Below are positions 48,109-58,340 of a stretch of 64,000 nucleotides of DNA, one piece after another (position 1 is the first letter of the stretch; each line of letters opens with the position of its first letter). This stretch comes from Desmodesmus armatus (taxonomy: Eukaryota > Chlorophyta > Chlorophyceae > Sphaeropleales > Scenedesmaceae). The position numbers and the translations under genes are program-made. The notes under the pieces are model-generated. The model was not told the DNA's origin. It did no database searches and saw only the letters and a program-made list of their open reading frames with translations. The stretch spans positions 62,001-126,000 of the forward strand of contig VIIQ02000766.1 in the NCBI GenBank assembly GCA_007449985.2, in the 5' to 3' direction.

Positions 48109-49049
48109 CTGCAAACCAAATCATGAGCCAGGGTGCCTTGCAGGATTGTTCTGATGCATCATGGCACCATGTCTGGCTGGGCGCACGGTGGGAAGCAGGT
48201 GAGGCTCCCCAGGCCTGCGGTGTGTTGCTGCTGTCTTGCGGTTCCATTGGCTTGTTGTGGTGATACCAGCACATGGTTGCTGAATCTACATTGACCACTC
48301 TGCTATGGTGCTGGGCGTGTGGTGAGTTGCCAAGGGGGTGTTGACTCCCCTAACTCCCTGTCACACCCCATGTAGCGGAGGGGTAAATGGTGGGAGTTAG
48401 TGATTCTGCTTGCACAGCTGTGTTGCACGTGGTCTGAAAGGGCCAAAGCAACATAGTGCAATTTTTAACTCCCGTCAGCTCCCAACTTCCATGATTATTG
48501 GCCTCCAGGCCATTTTTAGCTCCCCCCCCCCCCCCAAGACCCTTTTCTGGGAGTTAGTGGGATTAGACACCCAATCAATTGAGTTGCCACTGCTCAGGAT
48601 CAGGCTGCAGCCCACGCTGACAGTGATGTCCTGAAGCCTCCCGGCATTTGCGACACTGAAGACTTGTTTGCATGGTGCTGAAGCTGGCATCAGCTACCAC
48701 CAAGTCAATGAACAGCTCAGCCTGTTCAGTGAACACATTTCTGTTGGCATGTAGTCCATGCCATGCGCTTCCCAAACATCCTCTGTCTGCACCTTCTGCA
48801 TGCAGGGTCAGGAGTACCAGGCACCGCAGGCCACACAAGAACTCATGCGTACCAGTCCTCAAGGCTATCAGCACCCTCCCACTGTGGCAGGGGCAGGCAC
48901 GGCTGGCAGCCGTGCAAGCGCCATGGGGTGTGGTCAGCACTCCAGCACAGGCAGCATTTGTTAGCATGCCCTGCAGTTATCAATGCATATTGCTTGGCAG
49001 GGCGGTCTTGATGTGTGTGACGGGCATCAATAGGGATGCCGTCTCGGGA
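48109..49049. other. Unassigned repeat-like sequence, no gene seen
   Basis: Contains a C14 run at 48522-48535 flanked by words such as AACTCCC and GGGAGTTAG in both orientations (about 48310-48560), suggesting a degraded transposon end. A minus-strand frame at 48575-48967 has a Cys/His cluster (CRKCREASGHHC) but no borders or start I trust. Confidence 0.4.
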
Positions 49050-49225
49050 CATTTCCCGTTACATTCGTCCCCCCTCGAGTTTCGGCTACGTCCTCGTAGG
49101 CGTATGTTAGCCTTGGCCATTTTCGACCAACTCCACTCATTTTCGAGTGCATGGGTTGGGATTCGAACGCAGGATCGTTCCCACCTCAGTGGCCGACTCT
49201 ATTGAGTGCACTATGCTAGGCTCGT
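49050..49225 (-). mobile_element. tRNA-derived SINE-like element
   Basis: Read on the minus strand, the head carries an A-box-like TAGCATAGTGCACTC and, about 50 nt on, a strong B box in GCGTTCGAATCCC (plus-strand 49160-49168). The body continues for ~100 nt and ends in CGAATGTAACGGG, so it shares the TGTAAC terminus of the LINEs next to it. A head with pol III boxes and a LINE-like end is the SINE layout. The anticodon arm does not fold well, so it is not a functional tRNA. Isotype not determined. Confidence 0.5.
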
Positions 49226-49239
49226 GTTTTGAACTTTTC

Positions 49240-52052
49240 TGTTCCCCCAGCAGCAGCACCGGGAGCAGGTGCCTTGCTTGCCATGGTTGTTCGGTTGTTG
49301 GGACAGCGTGTCACTGGACTTCAGGAAGGCTTATGACACTGTGTCAAGGGAGTTTCTGTTTGCAGCTGGGGAGGCCCTTGGGGTGGGTACCGGGTTTCTG
49401 CAGTGGATGAAGCTGCTGTTGACAGACACTCTGACATGTGCAGTTGTCAATGGCTTTCAGAGCTCTTTCTTTCGGTGTGGTGCTGGGGTTAGGCAGGGCT
49501 GCCCTCTGGCACCCCTGATGTACCTGTTTGCAGGGCAGGCGTTGCTCTGCCATCTCAAGCAGTGTGGCATTGGTATTGATGTCGCAGCCGGCAGGCTTGT
49601 CGCCACACAGTATGCGGATGATGTGGAGCCCCTCCTGCCTGGGGAGGCTGATGTTTCTGGCCTGTTGGAGCATTTGTCGGTGTATGGGGATGCCACAGGC
49701 CAGCGGGTGCAGCCACCCAAGTGTCAACTGTTGCCTTTGGGCCAAGCGGTGGTGGATCCTGCCCCTGTGGCAGGCATGGCGGTGCGTGACACCTGCAAAA
49801 GCCTGGGGGTTGTCTTTGGCAGTGTGGGGGTGGTTGGAGTGGATTGGGAGCATCGGCTGAGCATTGTGCGGGAACGGGTGCAGAAGATCAGCCGCATCCC
49901 TGACCTGTCCATGTTTGGCCGGGCTTTCGCGTTCAATGGGTACGCTATCTCCACACTGTTGTATCATGCACACTTTGCTGGGGCCCTGCCAGCTGAGCAT
50001 GCCAGGCAACTAATCAAATGGGCCTCTGCCCTTGTTGATGCTGGCCTGGGCCCTGATGATGATCAGCGACGGGCACCAGGGGTGCCCAGGGCGTGTATGG
50101 AGGCCCACCCTAGGGAGGGAGGTTTGGGTCTGCTGCCAGTGCGGGCCCACCTTCACTCTCGCCTGGCTTGTGAGGCAGTGCAAGTGTTGGTGGGGGATGC
50201 TCGCAAGCCTTGGGTTGCAGTCAGCAGGGAGCTGTTGCAGCACCATGTGCCGGTGGTGCCTGGTGGGGGTTATTGGGGCTTGGCCTTGTGTGACAAGGGT
50301 CGGTTGTTCAGGGACGCTGGGGGCCAGCTGTTGCCAGACCCCTTGCGTGCTTTTGCCCTTGGCATCAGGGCTCTGCAGTATATTCGCCATGTGGGCGCTA
50401 ACCCGGTCCAGCCCGGCCCGTGGTGTTACTATGTCCCATTGTGGTCCAATCCGGTGGTGGCGCAGAGGGAGCAGTGGGACTGGTATGGACAGCAGCGGCA
50501 AGTGATGGTGGGGTTGGAGTTTGTGGTGCCTGACTTGTTGTGCCTCACCCAGCTGCAATGTGCAGGGCAGGCGCTGCATTGGTTGCAGCTGGTTGAGGCT
50601 ATCTGTTCCATTCCTGACCTGGGGGCAAGGGAGGAGGCATACAGGATGCATGTGTGGGACCCTGTGTTGCAGCATCGCCCTAGGTATGCTAACATGGTGG
50701 TGGCTAGGGAGGAGTTGGCTGTGTTGGTCGCGGCCATCCCTAGTGCGTGGCAGGATGCAGCACGTGCAGTGCTGCGGGGTAGGCCATCCGGGCGGCTGCC
50801 GGCCGTTTCGGAGGCTCAGCTTACCGCAGCTAGGGACAGGGTGTGTGCTGATCTGGGCTGGCATACTCGCAATGGGGATGTGGTGAAGCTTGAGGCCCTC
50901 ACTGTGTCGCTAGCTACCCAGTGTCAATCCTTGGATGCGCTGTCAGCCATTGCTGACAGGCATGCTGCCTTCCGTCAGAGGGTGTTGTCTGTTGATATGC
51001 TGCAGCCAATTGTGGGCCAATTGCCCGAGGTCACTCGGGTGCTTCGGCGGTGGTGGAAGCTGCGTGTGCCTAATGAGCACAAGGAGGCTGCATGGCGGCT
51101 CACCCTCGACGCGTTCCATACGGCCCAGCGCATGCACACAGGCACCTCTTGTGTAGCATGTGGGGCTGCTGAGCCCGGTGTACAGCACCATTGTTGGGAG
51201 TGTCCTGTTGCAGGGGCGGTGCGGGCGGAGATTGAGGGGCAGTTGCGAGCTCACCGGGTGGGCGACGCCCCCCCTTGGTTGGCTGCTGACCGCGGCCTGC
51301 AGTGTGCAGCTTTGTGGATGGGGGTGAAACCTCATCCCCGGTTGCATCATATTGTGTGGGACATGGTGTGTCTGGCTGGCATCGGTGCTGTTGACTTCGG
51401 CCGCAGAGTGGCGTGGGCTGTGGCAGCAGAAGGTCCTGCGTTGCCTCTGCTGACGGTAGAGCGCATTGCAGGGTGTGCTGCTGTTGGGGAGTTTTGGCGC
51501 GTCTTGGCTGACTTTGCGGTTTCTGCAATCATCCCTAAGCGGGCGCAGGGGCTTGCGCTCACACAGCAGCCTTTCATTGCATGGCATGTGGTGCTGTCAG
51601 GAGGCAACGGTTTGCGGGTAGTTAGGCATTGAGCTTCTGCATGTGGTGACATGTGAGTTGCTGGCTGCTGTGTGACTTCTATCCTGCTGGCTTGTGAACA
51701 GTGCAGCGACTGGTGGTGTCGGTGAAGTTGCCCCCACGTGCGCCCACTGCAACATGTGGGAGTGTTTTGTGGCTCGCAGCTGTGTGTTCGCTGTTTTCTG
51801 TTCCGTCCGCCCTTTCTTGTCGCAACCCTGCAGGTGCGAGAAGCAGTGCCGTTGGCGCCATTCAGTCCTTCCAATGTATTATATCTCTGTGTTCGCAATC
51901 TGGAAGCACACTGAGTGTGCGTGACAAGCTTTTGATGGTGGGGTTTGTCCGAACGGCCCCCTTCCGTGCTGGTTGTGTCCATCCGTGGCTGGGTTCAGTT
52001 GCAACGTAGTTGCTTGAGAAACCCGTGTAACACCTTCATTCTTCTTCTTCTG
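49240..52052 (+). mobile_element. LINE copy 1: 5'-truncated non-LTR retrotransposon, subfamily D
   Basis: Starts abruptly inside the RT domain after the SINE-like sequence and runs through one open frame (49269-51632), a 3' UTR of ~400 bp, TGTAAC at 52026-52031, and a TTCATTC/TTC repeat tail. The endonuclease and the first RT blocks are missing, so it cannot move by itself. Confidence 0.8.
49269..51632 (+). CDS. Non-LTR reverse transcriptase, N-terminally truncated
   Basis: 787 codons open, beginning within the RT domain with no ATG (first codon shown is GTG). RT motif A is LDFRKAYDTV (residues 16-25), motif B GVRQGCPLAP (73-82), and motif C YADD (115-118). Downstream come the thumb (CKSLGVVFG region) and a C-terminal block WKLRVPNEHKEAAWRLTLDA followed by a zinc knuckle, CVACG...HHCWECP. 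The layout matches ORF2 of APE-type LINEs, lacking EN and the first RT blocks. That a 2.36-kb frame remains open suggests fairly recent insertion. It is related to but clearly different from the LINE at 53720-59201. Confidence 0.82.
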   Translation: MPCLPWLFGCWDSVSLDFRKAYDTVSREFLFAAGEALGVGTGFLQWMKLLLTDTLTCAVVNGFQSSFFRCGAGVRQGCPLAPLMYLFAGQALLCHLKQCGIGIDVAAGRLVATQYADDVEPLLPGEADVSGLLEHLSVYGDATGQRVQPPKCQLLPLGQAVVDPAPVAGMAVRDTCKSLGVVFGSVGVVGVDWEHRLSIVRERVQKISRIPDLSMFGRAFAFNGYAISTLLYHAHFAGALPAEHARQLIKWASALVDAGLGPDDDQRRAPGVPRACMEAHPREGGLGLLPVRAHLHSRLACEAVQVLVGDARKPWVAVSRELLQHHVPVVPGGGYWGLALCDKGRLFRDAGGQLLPDPLRAFALGIRALQYIRHVGANPVQPGPWCYYVPLWSNPVVAQREQWDWYGQQRQVMVGLEFVVPDLLCLTQLQCAGQALHWLQLVEAICSIPDLGAREEAYRMHVWDPVLQHRPRYANMVVAREELAVLVAAIPSAWQDAARAVLRGRPSGRLPAVSEAQLTAARDRVCADLGWHTRNGDVVKLEALTVSLATQCQSLDALSAIADRHAAFRQRVLSVDMLQPIVGQLPEVTRVLRRWWKLRVPNEHKEAAWRLTLDAFHTAQRMHTGTSCVACGAAEPGVQHHCWECPVAGAVRAEIEGQLRAHRVGDAPPWLAADRGLQCAALWMGVKPHPRLHHIVWDMVCLAGIGAVDFGRRVAWAVAAEGPALPLLTVERIAGCAAVGEFWRVLADFAVSAIIPKRAQGLALTQQPFIAWHVVLSGGNGLRVVRH

Positions 52053-52433
52053 CAGGTCGGTCCGCCCTTTCTTGTCGCAACCCTGCAGGTGCGAGAAGCA
52101 GTGCCGTTGGCGCCATTCAGTCCTTCCAGTGTATTATATCTCTGTGTTCGCAATCTGGAAGCACACTGAGTGTGCGTGACAAGCTTTTGATGGTGGGGTT
52201 TGTCCGAACGGCCCCCTTCCGTACTGGTTGTGTCCATCCGTGGCTGGGTTCAGTTGCAACGTAGTTGCTTGAGAAACCCGTGTAACACCTTCATTCTTCA
52301 TTCTGCAGGTCGGTGAGCTTTTGATGGTGGGGTTTGTCCGAACGGCCCCCTTCCGTGCTGGTTGTGTCCATCCGTGGCTGGGTTCAGTTGCAACGTAGTT
52401 GCTTGAGAAACCCGTGTAACACCTTCATTCATT
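52053..52433 (+). mobile_element. Two further 3' fragments of LINE subfamily D in tandem
   Basis: 52056-52307 repeats ~250 bp of the 3' end of LINE copy 1 almost exactly, then 52313-52433 repeats the last ~115 bp. Each ends TGTAAC plus a TTCATTC-type tail. The first two junctions both read TTCTGCAGGTCGGT before the next fragment begins. Confidence 0.85.
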
Positions 52434-52684
52434 AGCGTGTCACTGCATGCTTGGTTGCTCAGCAGGCCCCATGTGCTTCAATGGCCGCGCATTCCGACGC
52501 TTTATGCCTTGTACATGTTTGCATGTTGCCTAACCTTGTGTGTTGCAGGTGGTTCGCTGCTCTTGAGAAGGAGGTGGCGCCTTAAGTTGCATTGGAGGGA
52601 CATGGTTTGGGTCCCTGAGCTTACATGGTGTGGGCTGGGTCTTTCGGGGATCTCAATGTAACGAACAATGAGTGAGTGAGTGAG
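52434..52684 (+). mobile_element. LINE 3' fragment, subfamily E with (TGAG)n tail
   Basis: ~250 bp with the shared block GAGGTGGCGCCTTAAG and a TGTAACGAACAA terminus at 52657, followed by (GAGT)n. It begins with AGCGTGTCACTG immediately after the previous tail. Confidence 0.75.
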
Positions 52685-52852
52685 CGTCATTTCATGCTAA
52701 CACAGCTTGTGTGCCACAGGTGGTTGGGCTGTCTTGAGTAGGATTGGTGGCGCCTTGAGTTACAAGGGCGGGACATGGATTGGGTCCCGGGGCTTGCATC
52801 GGGTTGGCTGGGTCCTTGAGGCCTCTTTGTAACGAACACTGACTGACTGACA
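52685..52852 (+). mobile_element. LINE 3' fragment, subfamily A with (TGAC)n tail
   Basis: Matches the last ~165 bp of the full-length LINE (59035-59200): GGTTGGGCTGTCTTGAG, TGTAACGAACAC and a (TGAC)n tail. The preceding junction is AGCGTC. Confidence 0.85.
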
Positions 52853-53235
52853 GCGTCTGAACTGACAGGCCCCATGTAACACAACTACTACTACTACTAG
52901 CGTCTCTGTGTGTCTTTACAGGTACTTGCTGAAATATGCAGGTCGGTGGCGCTTTGTTACTTTTGGGGGGATGATGGATTGGTGTCCCCGGTTGCCAATG
53001 GTCGGCAGCTTATGGCCTGAACTGACAGGCCCCATGTAACACAACTACTACTACTACTATAGCGTCTTGCATGTCTTGCTAACTCTGTGTGTCTTTACAG
53101 GTACTTGCTGAAATATGCAGGTCGGTGGCGCTTTGTTACTTTTGGGGGGATGATGGATTGGTGTCCCCGGTTGCCAATGGTCGGCAGCTTATGGCCTGAA
53201 CTGACAGGCCCCATGTAACACAACTACTACTACTA
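52853..53235 (+). mobile_element. Three LINE 3' fragments, subfamily B with (ACT)n tails
   Basis: Fragments of ~45, ~155 and ~170 bp (52857-52899, 52904-53060, 53066-53235) all end in CCCCATGTAACACAAC followed by (TAC)n. Each is followed by AGCGTC and then the next truncated fragment. Confidence 0.85.
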
Positions 53236-53719
53236 GCGTCTTGGTTCCCCCAGCTGGCCCCTGACCACCCTTTTTTGCGGGTGAACAGTGATCTGTTGGG
53301 AGTTCACTGTGCTTCTCCAGCCTTGCCTGATGGTTGACTGCCTTGCATGTCTCCTGTTGTGCTTGGTGTTTCTGGTTGCTTTACCCTGTTAGCCGACGGG
53401 GCGGGGGCAGTGCTGCATGTGCCAGCTTGGGTTGGGTCCGCTAGTCATGCTTGCATTGCCATGTCAGCTCTTTCACTGCCTGCTTGTCTGCGTCAGCATG
53501 TGCATGTGCGTTCTTGGCCGCGCATCCGTTCGCTTTATGCCTTGTGCGTGTTTCATGCTAACACAGCTTGTGTGCCACAGGTGGTTGGGCTGTCTTGAGT
53601 AGGATTGGTGGCGCCTTGAGTTACAAGGGCGGGACATGGATTGGGTCCCGGGGCTTGCATCGGGTTGGCTGGGTCCTTGAGGCCTCTTTGTAACGAACAC
53701 TGACTAACTGACTGACTGA
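53236..53719 (+). mobile_element. LINE 3' fragment, subfamily A, 480 bp
   Basis: Begins at GCGTCTTGGTTCCCC, the same position as 58731 in the full-length LINE, covers the last ORF2 codons and the 3' UTR, and ends TGTAACGAACAC plus (TGAC)n with one interruption. Very few differences from 58731-59200. Confidence 0.88.
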
Positions 53720-53723
53720 CCGC

Positions 53724-53900
53724 AGCAGCAGTGCCACCAGCAGCAACATCGCCTCCGTGGCTCTCAGCCGCAGCAGCCGTACCCAGGCAGCTGTGGCCGC
53801 ACCTGCAGCACCTGCAGCAGCACCCAGCCTCCCCGCCGAGGATGTGTGCATGACAGACGAGGCGGCAACGCCCCCCAATGCCTGTGCTATCCACGCTTAG
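53724..53900 (+). pseudogene. LINE ORF1, C-terminal fragment
   Basis: 59 open codons of Ser/Ala/Pro-rich sequence end at TAG 53898-53900. The stop lies 23 nt inside ORF2 if ORF2 starts at the ATG at 53878, so the two frames overlap. This suggests coupled translation (reinitiation). The start is lost to 5' truncation. No domain is visible in what remains. Confidence 0.5.
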
Positions 53901-56267
53901 GCAGCCTAGGAGGCGGCCTACCTTGCGGCTGGCCACCCTCAACGTGGCCGGCCGCTTGTCAACCAATACCACGGCGCTAGCGCACCTCGTTGTCGACCAC
54001 GAGGTGGACGTGTTGGCGCTGCAGGAGGTCAAACTCTCGGCCTCGGAGATTTCAGCTTTTGTGCATCGGCTTAACGTGGCCTCAGTGGCGCGGGCGGCGC
54101 AGCGGCGGAGGCAACACGAAGGCTTCTGCTACCGTGCTGCCCCCAACACTCTACAGGTCCGTGCAGCTGGGGTTATGTTGTTGTTTAGGAAAGCCCTCTG
54201 CAGCTCAGAGGAGTTTGTGTTGCATGAGGACAGCCAGGATGACTATGACTGGGGAGGGCGCATGGTGGCTGCCACAGCCCAGTGGCGGGGTCACAACCTG
54301 CAACTGGTCAATGTGTACTGCCCCAATGACCCTAACCCTCGGGAGGACTTCTTGCATAACACAGTACATGCAGCTTGGCAGCGGCGGTGTCAGGGCACCT
54401 TCTTGCTAGGGGATTGGAACTTTGTGCCAGACCCTAGTAAAGACCGCCGTGGCAACGGCCCCCCACCAACAGATGCTACCTATGGGGACGGTGCGTCCCG
54501 CGATGCCCTTGTTCAGGCAGCACCAGGGGCAGTTGACCTGTGGCGCTTCAAGCACCCCGGTGCCAAATTGTACACTTTCTTCAGCGCAGCAAATGGCCAC
54601 GCAGCCCGCCACGACCGTGTGTATGGCAGCGCCGCCCTGGTGCCGCATGTCTTGGCTTGTAAGTGTGTGCCTGCTGCCTTCTCTGATCACGACATGGTGT
54701 TGAATGATTTGTTGCCCATACTGCCACCAACGGCCCGCGGCCCTGGCATGCCTAGGGCGCGGCTTGACTTTATGGCGTCTGAGCAGCATGCACGTGAGTT
54801 CCGGCAGTGGCTTAGTGGCGAGTTGCAAGGTGCGCCCACTGGTGACCTTGCCTTGCTGACTTGGTGGCCGTTATTCAAACACAGGTTGCGGGTGCAACTC
54901 ATGCATATGCATAGGGTCTGGAAGGCTGCCTGCCCTCCTCTGGATTATGTGGCCTTGCAGCAGGAGGTGCAGACAGCTGTCGCTCGGTTGGGGGCTGCCA
55001 CCACACAGCAGCAAGCAACCCGGGCCATGCAGGCGGTGTTGGCAGCTCGGACAGCCCTGCGGCGGCAGCAACAGCAGCATTGTGCTGCATGCGACCGCTT
55101 GCAGCGGCTGCAGTGGATTCATAGTGGTGAGCGCCCCCAGCCCAGCATTACACTACAGATCAAGGCCCTCCAGGGTGGCCGATCACGTCAGTTGGTCACT
55201 CTGAGCGACCCTTCAGGTACACCAGTTGGGGAGGGGGCGGCCCCTGCTAATGTGGCTATCGGCCACTATGCTCGGGTTAGTCGCCAACCCGTTGTTGATG
55301 CAACTGCTAAGGCAGAGGTTATTGCAGCGGTTCGTGCATTGCAGCCCCCTGGGGGGATAGAAGCAGATGGTAGTCCCATGCCTTTAGTGGGCGAGGTGGC
55401 TGCAGCCATGTCCTCCTCAAGGCCTGGCACAGCTCCTGGCCCCGATGGGCTGCCTCTGACAGTGTACAAGCGATTCAAGGACCTTATTTGCCTGTTTTGG
55501 TGCGCGTCTTTGGTGCGATTGGCAGCACTGGGCGAGTCCCCAGAAATTTCTTGGATGGCGCCATTGTGGCCATCCTTAAGCCTGGCGGCGACCCCCTCGA
55601 GACAGTGGGGTACCGGCCAATCACGTTGTTGAATACAGACTATCGGCTTCTAGCACGGGTGCTGGCGGACAGGCTACAACCAGCCTTGCAGGCTGTCGTC
55701 TCTCCGTCACAGACGGCGTTCCTTCGGGGCCGCCGTAGTGGATCCAACATACTGACCCTTCAGTTGTTGGCAGAGGGCTTGCCCGTTGATAGTGAGTTGG
55801 TGGTTGCACTCTTGGATTTCGCCAAGGCTTATGACATCATTGACCGAGGCTTCTTGTTGGATGTGCTGAAGGAGATGGGTGTGGGAGAGGCCTATTGTGC
55901 ATGGGTGCAGACACTCTTGTCCGCAACCAGAGCCCGGGTCGTCATCAATGGCTATGCGTCTGCCCCTAAGGAGTTTGAGGCTGGCGTGCGCCAGGGGTGC
56001 CCGTTGTCTCCCCTGTTGTACTTGTGTGTGGCAGAAGCGCTCTTTCGTTTTTTGCGGCAGAAAGGGGTCGGTGTCTCTGTGTTGGGTGTGAACCTTACTA
56101 GCAGCCAGTTTGCAGATGACACCCAGGTTTACCTTCCCCGACCTGCCGAATTGCCTGCTTTCTTGGGTGTCATGGGTACCTTTGCTGCTGCATCTGGGCA
56201 GCACCTTAACATCGGCAAGACTAAGCTGCTGTTGTTGGGGCGCCAGGCAATCCTCATGCATGCTCAG

Positions 56268-56320
56268 CAACAGCAGCAGCAGCAACAGCAGCAACAGCAG
56301 CAGCAGCAGCTGCAGCAGCC
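56268..56320 (+). repeat. (CAG/CAA)n run inside the LINE RT frame
   Basis: About 15 Gln codons, mixed CAG/CAA, within the region between RT motif C and the thumb. Host genes in this window show the same kind of insert. Confidence 0.8.
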
Positions 56321-57905
56321 GCAAGTGGTGACTTCAGCAACCGTGTTGGGAGTAACCATTGGTGGGGGGGTGTCCTCCGCTTTTGCAGAGCGCTCCCCCA
56401 ACGTGGTGGCTGCCCTACGGCGGCAATCCCGCCTGAAACACTTGTCTGCGTTTGGGCGGGGGCTGGGGAGTGCAGCCTATGGGGTCTCAAAATTGTTGTA
56501 TGCAGCAGAGTTTTCTGACGTGCCATCTGCAACAGAGTGCCAACAGCTCTCTGCGGCGGTGGCATGCCTTGTTGACCGTGGCGTTGCCCCTGGAGAGGGG
56601 GGCCGTCTTTTCTGTGGTGTGTCCGCACAGTTGCTGGTGGGCAAACCAGCTCTGGGCGGTTTCGGGGCCATGCCGTGGAAGGAGCACATCCTTGCGCGGC
56701 ATGCCTGGTGGGGTGCTAGGTTTGTGAGCGCCCCTGCCGACACAGCAGAGCCGTGGATCCTTCTTGGGCGAGCCATCTTGCGCTCACTTGACATGTCGTG
56801 TGGCCCATTGGCTTGGCTGGACTACCCGACTGTACAGCGGGCTCCAGCAGCCATGCGCCGCATGTTGACTAGCCTTCAGGCTCTTGGGCCGGTGCAGGTA
56901 GTGGGGGTGCCAGTTTCCCCTGCGCTGCCGGCGCCCCCCCTTGGTGGGGCCGTGTTGCCCCCTGGTTCATGGTGTGCTGATGCCCCCCTGTGGGGCAACT
57001 TGCTTGCCCTTGCCCCGGCACCTGCTACAACCGTAGGGCCCAGGGGGTTGCAGATTGTGCCGCGAGGCCGCGATCGATCAGCTTCAGGACGGTGGGCTAT
57101 GAATGGAGGTGGTTTTGTCCGTCATGCTCTGTTGACGATTGGGGATGCGGTGCGCGCTGTGCGCACGATCACCCCGTTGGCAGCACGGGACCCGTACCGG
57201 GGGCCGTGGGCCGATGCCGATAGCGAGCTGGCTGACTTGGAGGGCGTCCTGTCTGCTCTGCCTCTTGGCTGGCGGAACGCTGCTGAGGCAGCGACCCCGG
57301 TGGTCCATGGGGCGCTCGAAGTGTTTTTGGAGACCGATGGCTTGTCGCCAGCTAGCTTTTCGCGTGCTGTCACGCAGCGCGAGCTGCAAGTGGAGTGTGG
57401 CCTGGTGTCTGGTTTGGGGTGGCGCCTCGGCGCCACCACTGTTCCTATCTCGGCGTTGTCTGTGCGCAAGGCCACTGCCCTGCAGCTGCGGCCCTTGGCA
57501 GACCTGCGTGCGCGGTATCGTCGGGACTTTGTTGATTCTGTTGCCCCTGTGGTGGTGCGCGGCACCCGGATAGTGTGGACGCCTGTTGTAAGTCGGTTGC
57601 TGCAGCGCAGCGCCAACTCTGGAAGCTGCGGTGGGACAACCATTATAAGGAAGTTTTTTGGCGGTTGGCTCTCAATGGCCTGGCAACAGCAGAGCGCATG
57701 CATATGCTTGATCGCGAGTGTGTGTGTGGCCCAGTGAGCGGTGGTCAGCCAGGCAGGCGCCACCACTACTGGGAGTGTTCTGTTGCCCAAGCTGTTGTGG
57801 CCCAGCTACAACAGCACATATCAGGTTGGTTCCATGGGCCCCTTGAGCCCCATCATGTCTTGTGTATGTTGTGTCCCGGGGCCAATGGGGCCAAATTTCT
57901 TCCTG

Positions 57906-58340
57906 CGATGCAGTGCTGTGCACTAGCGTCCCAGATGCTCCTGCGGGTGGCAGCTTTGACTGCGGCAGCAGCTCTGCTGTTGGCGATGTGTGCAACGGCA
58001 CTTGCATCACCGGCGGTGGACCCATCACAGCTGAATGCCAGTCAAACGGCACCTGGTCTGTGCAGGGCACCTGCGACCAGCCACAAGGTACGTCTAGGCA
58101 GGAGTGTGCAATTGTGTGCGTCGTGATGCAGTTGGGTTGCACATGATGCGCGTCTGTGTGTGGTTCTGGGTGTTTGAGCACACGCATCACGCATGCCAGC
58201 ACGTGCATGTTTCCTCAGGCGCAATTGGTGCCACCAGTTGCTCAGTGAGCAATGGTCGCTGCTGACACTGAATCTGAAACTGAAAGCTTGTGCTTTCCTG
58301 TCATGCAGTGCTGTGCACCAGCGTCCCAGATGCTCCTGGG
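57906..58340 (+). pseudogene. Captured sushi (CCP) domain exon inserted in the LINE
   Basis: After GATGCAG, ~180 nt encode a sushi-like module: Cys ... VPDAPAGGSFDCG, CNGTC, CQSNGTWS and GTCDQP, ending at a donor-like CACAAG|GTACGTC (58087). Intron-like sequence follows, then at 58303-58338 a second acceptor (CATGCAG) and the start of another copy of the same exon (36 bp nearly identical to 57907-57942). The LINE frame resumes near 58345. So two neighbouring exons of a multi-sushi host gene, with the intron between them, lie inside the LINE. Confidence 0.65.
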
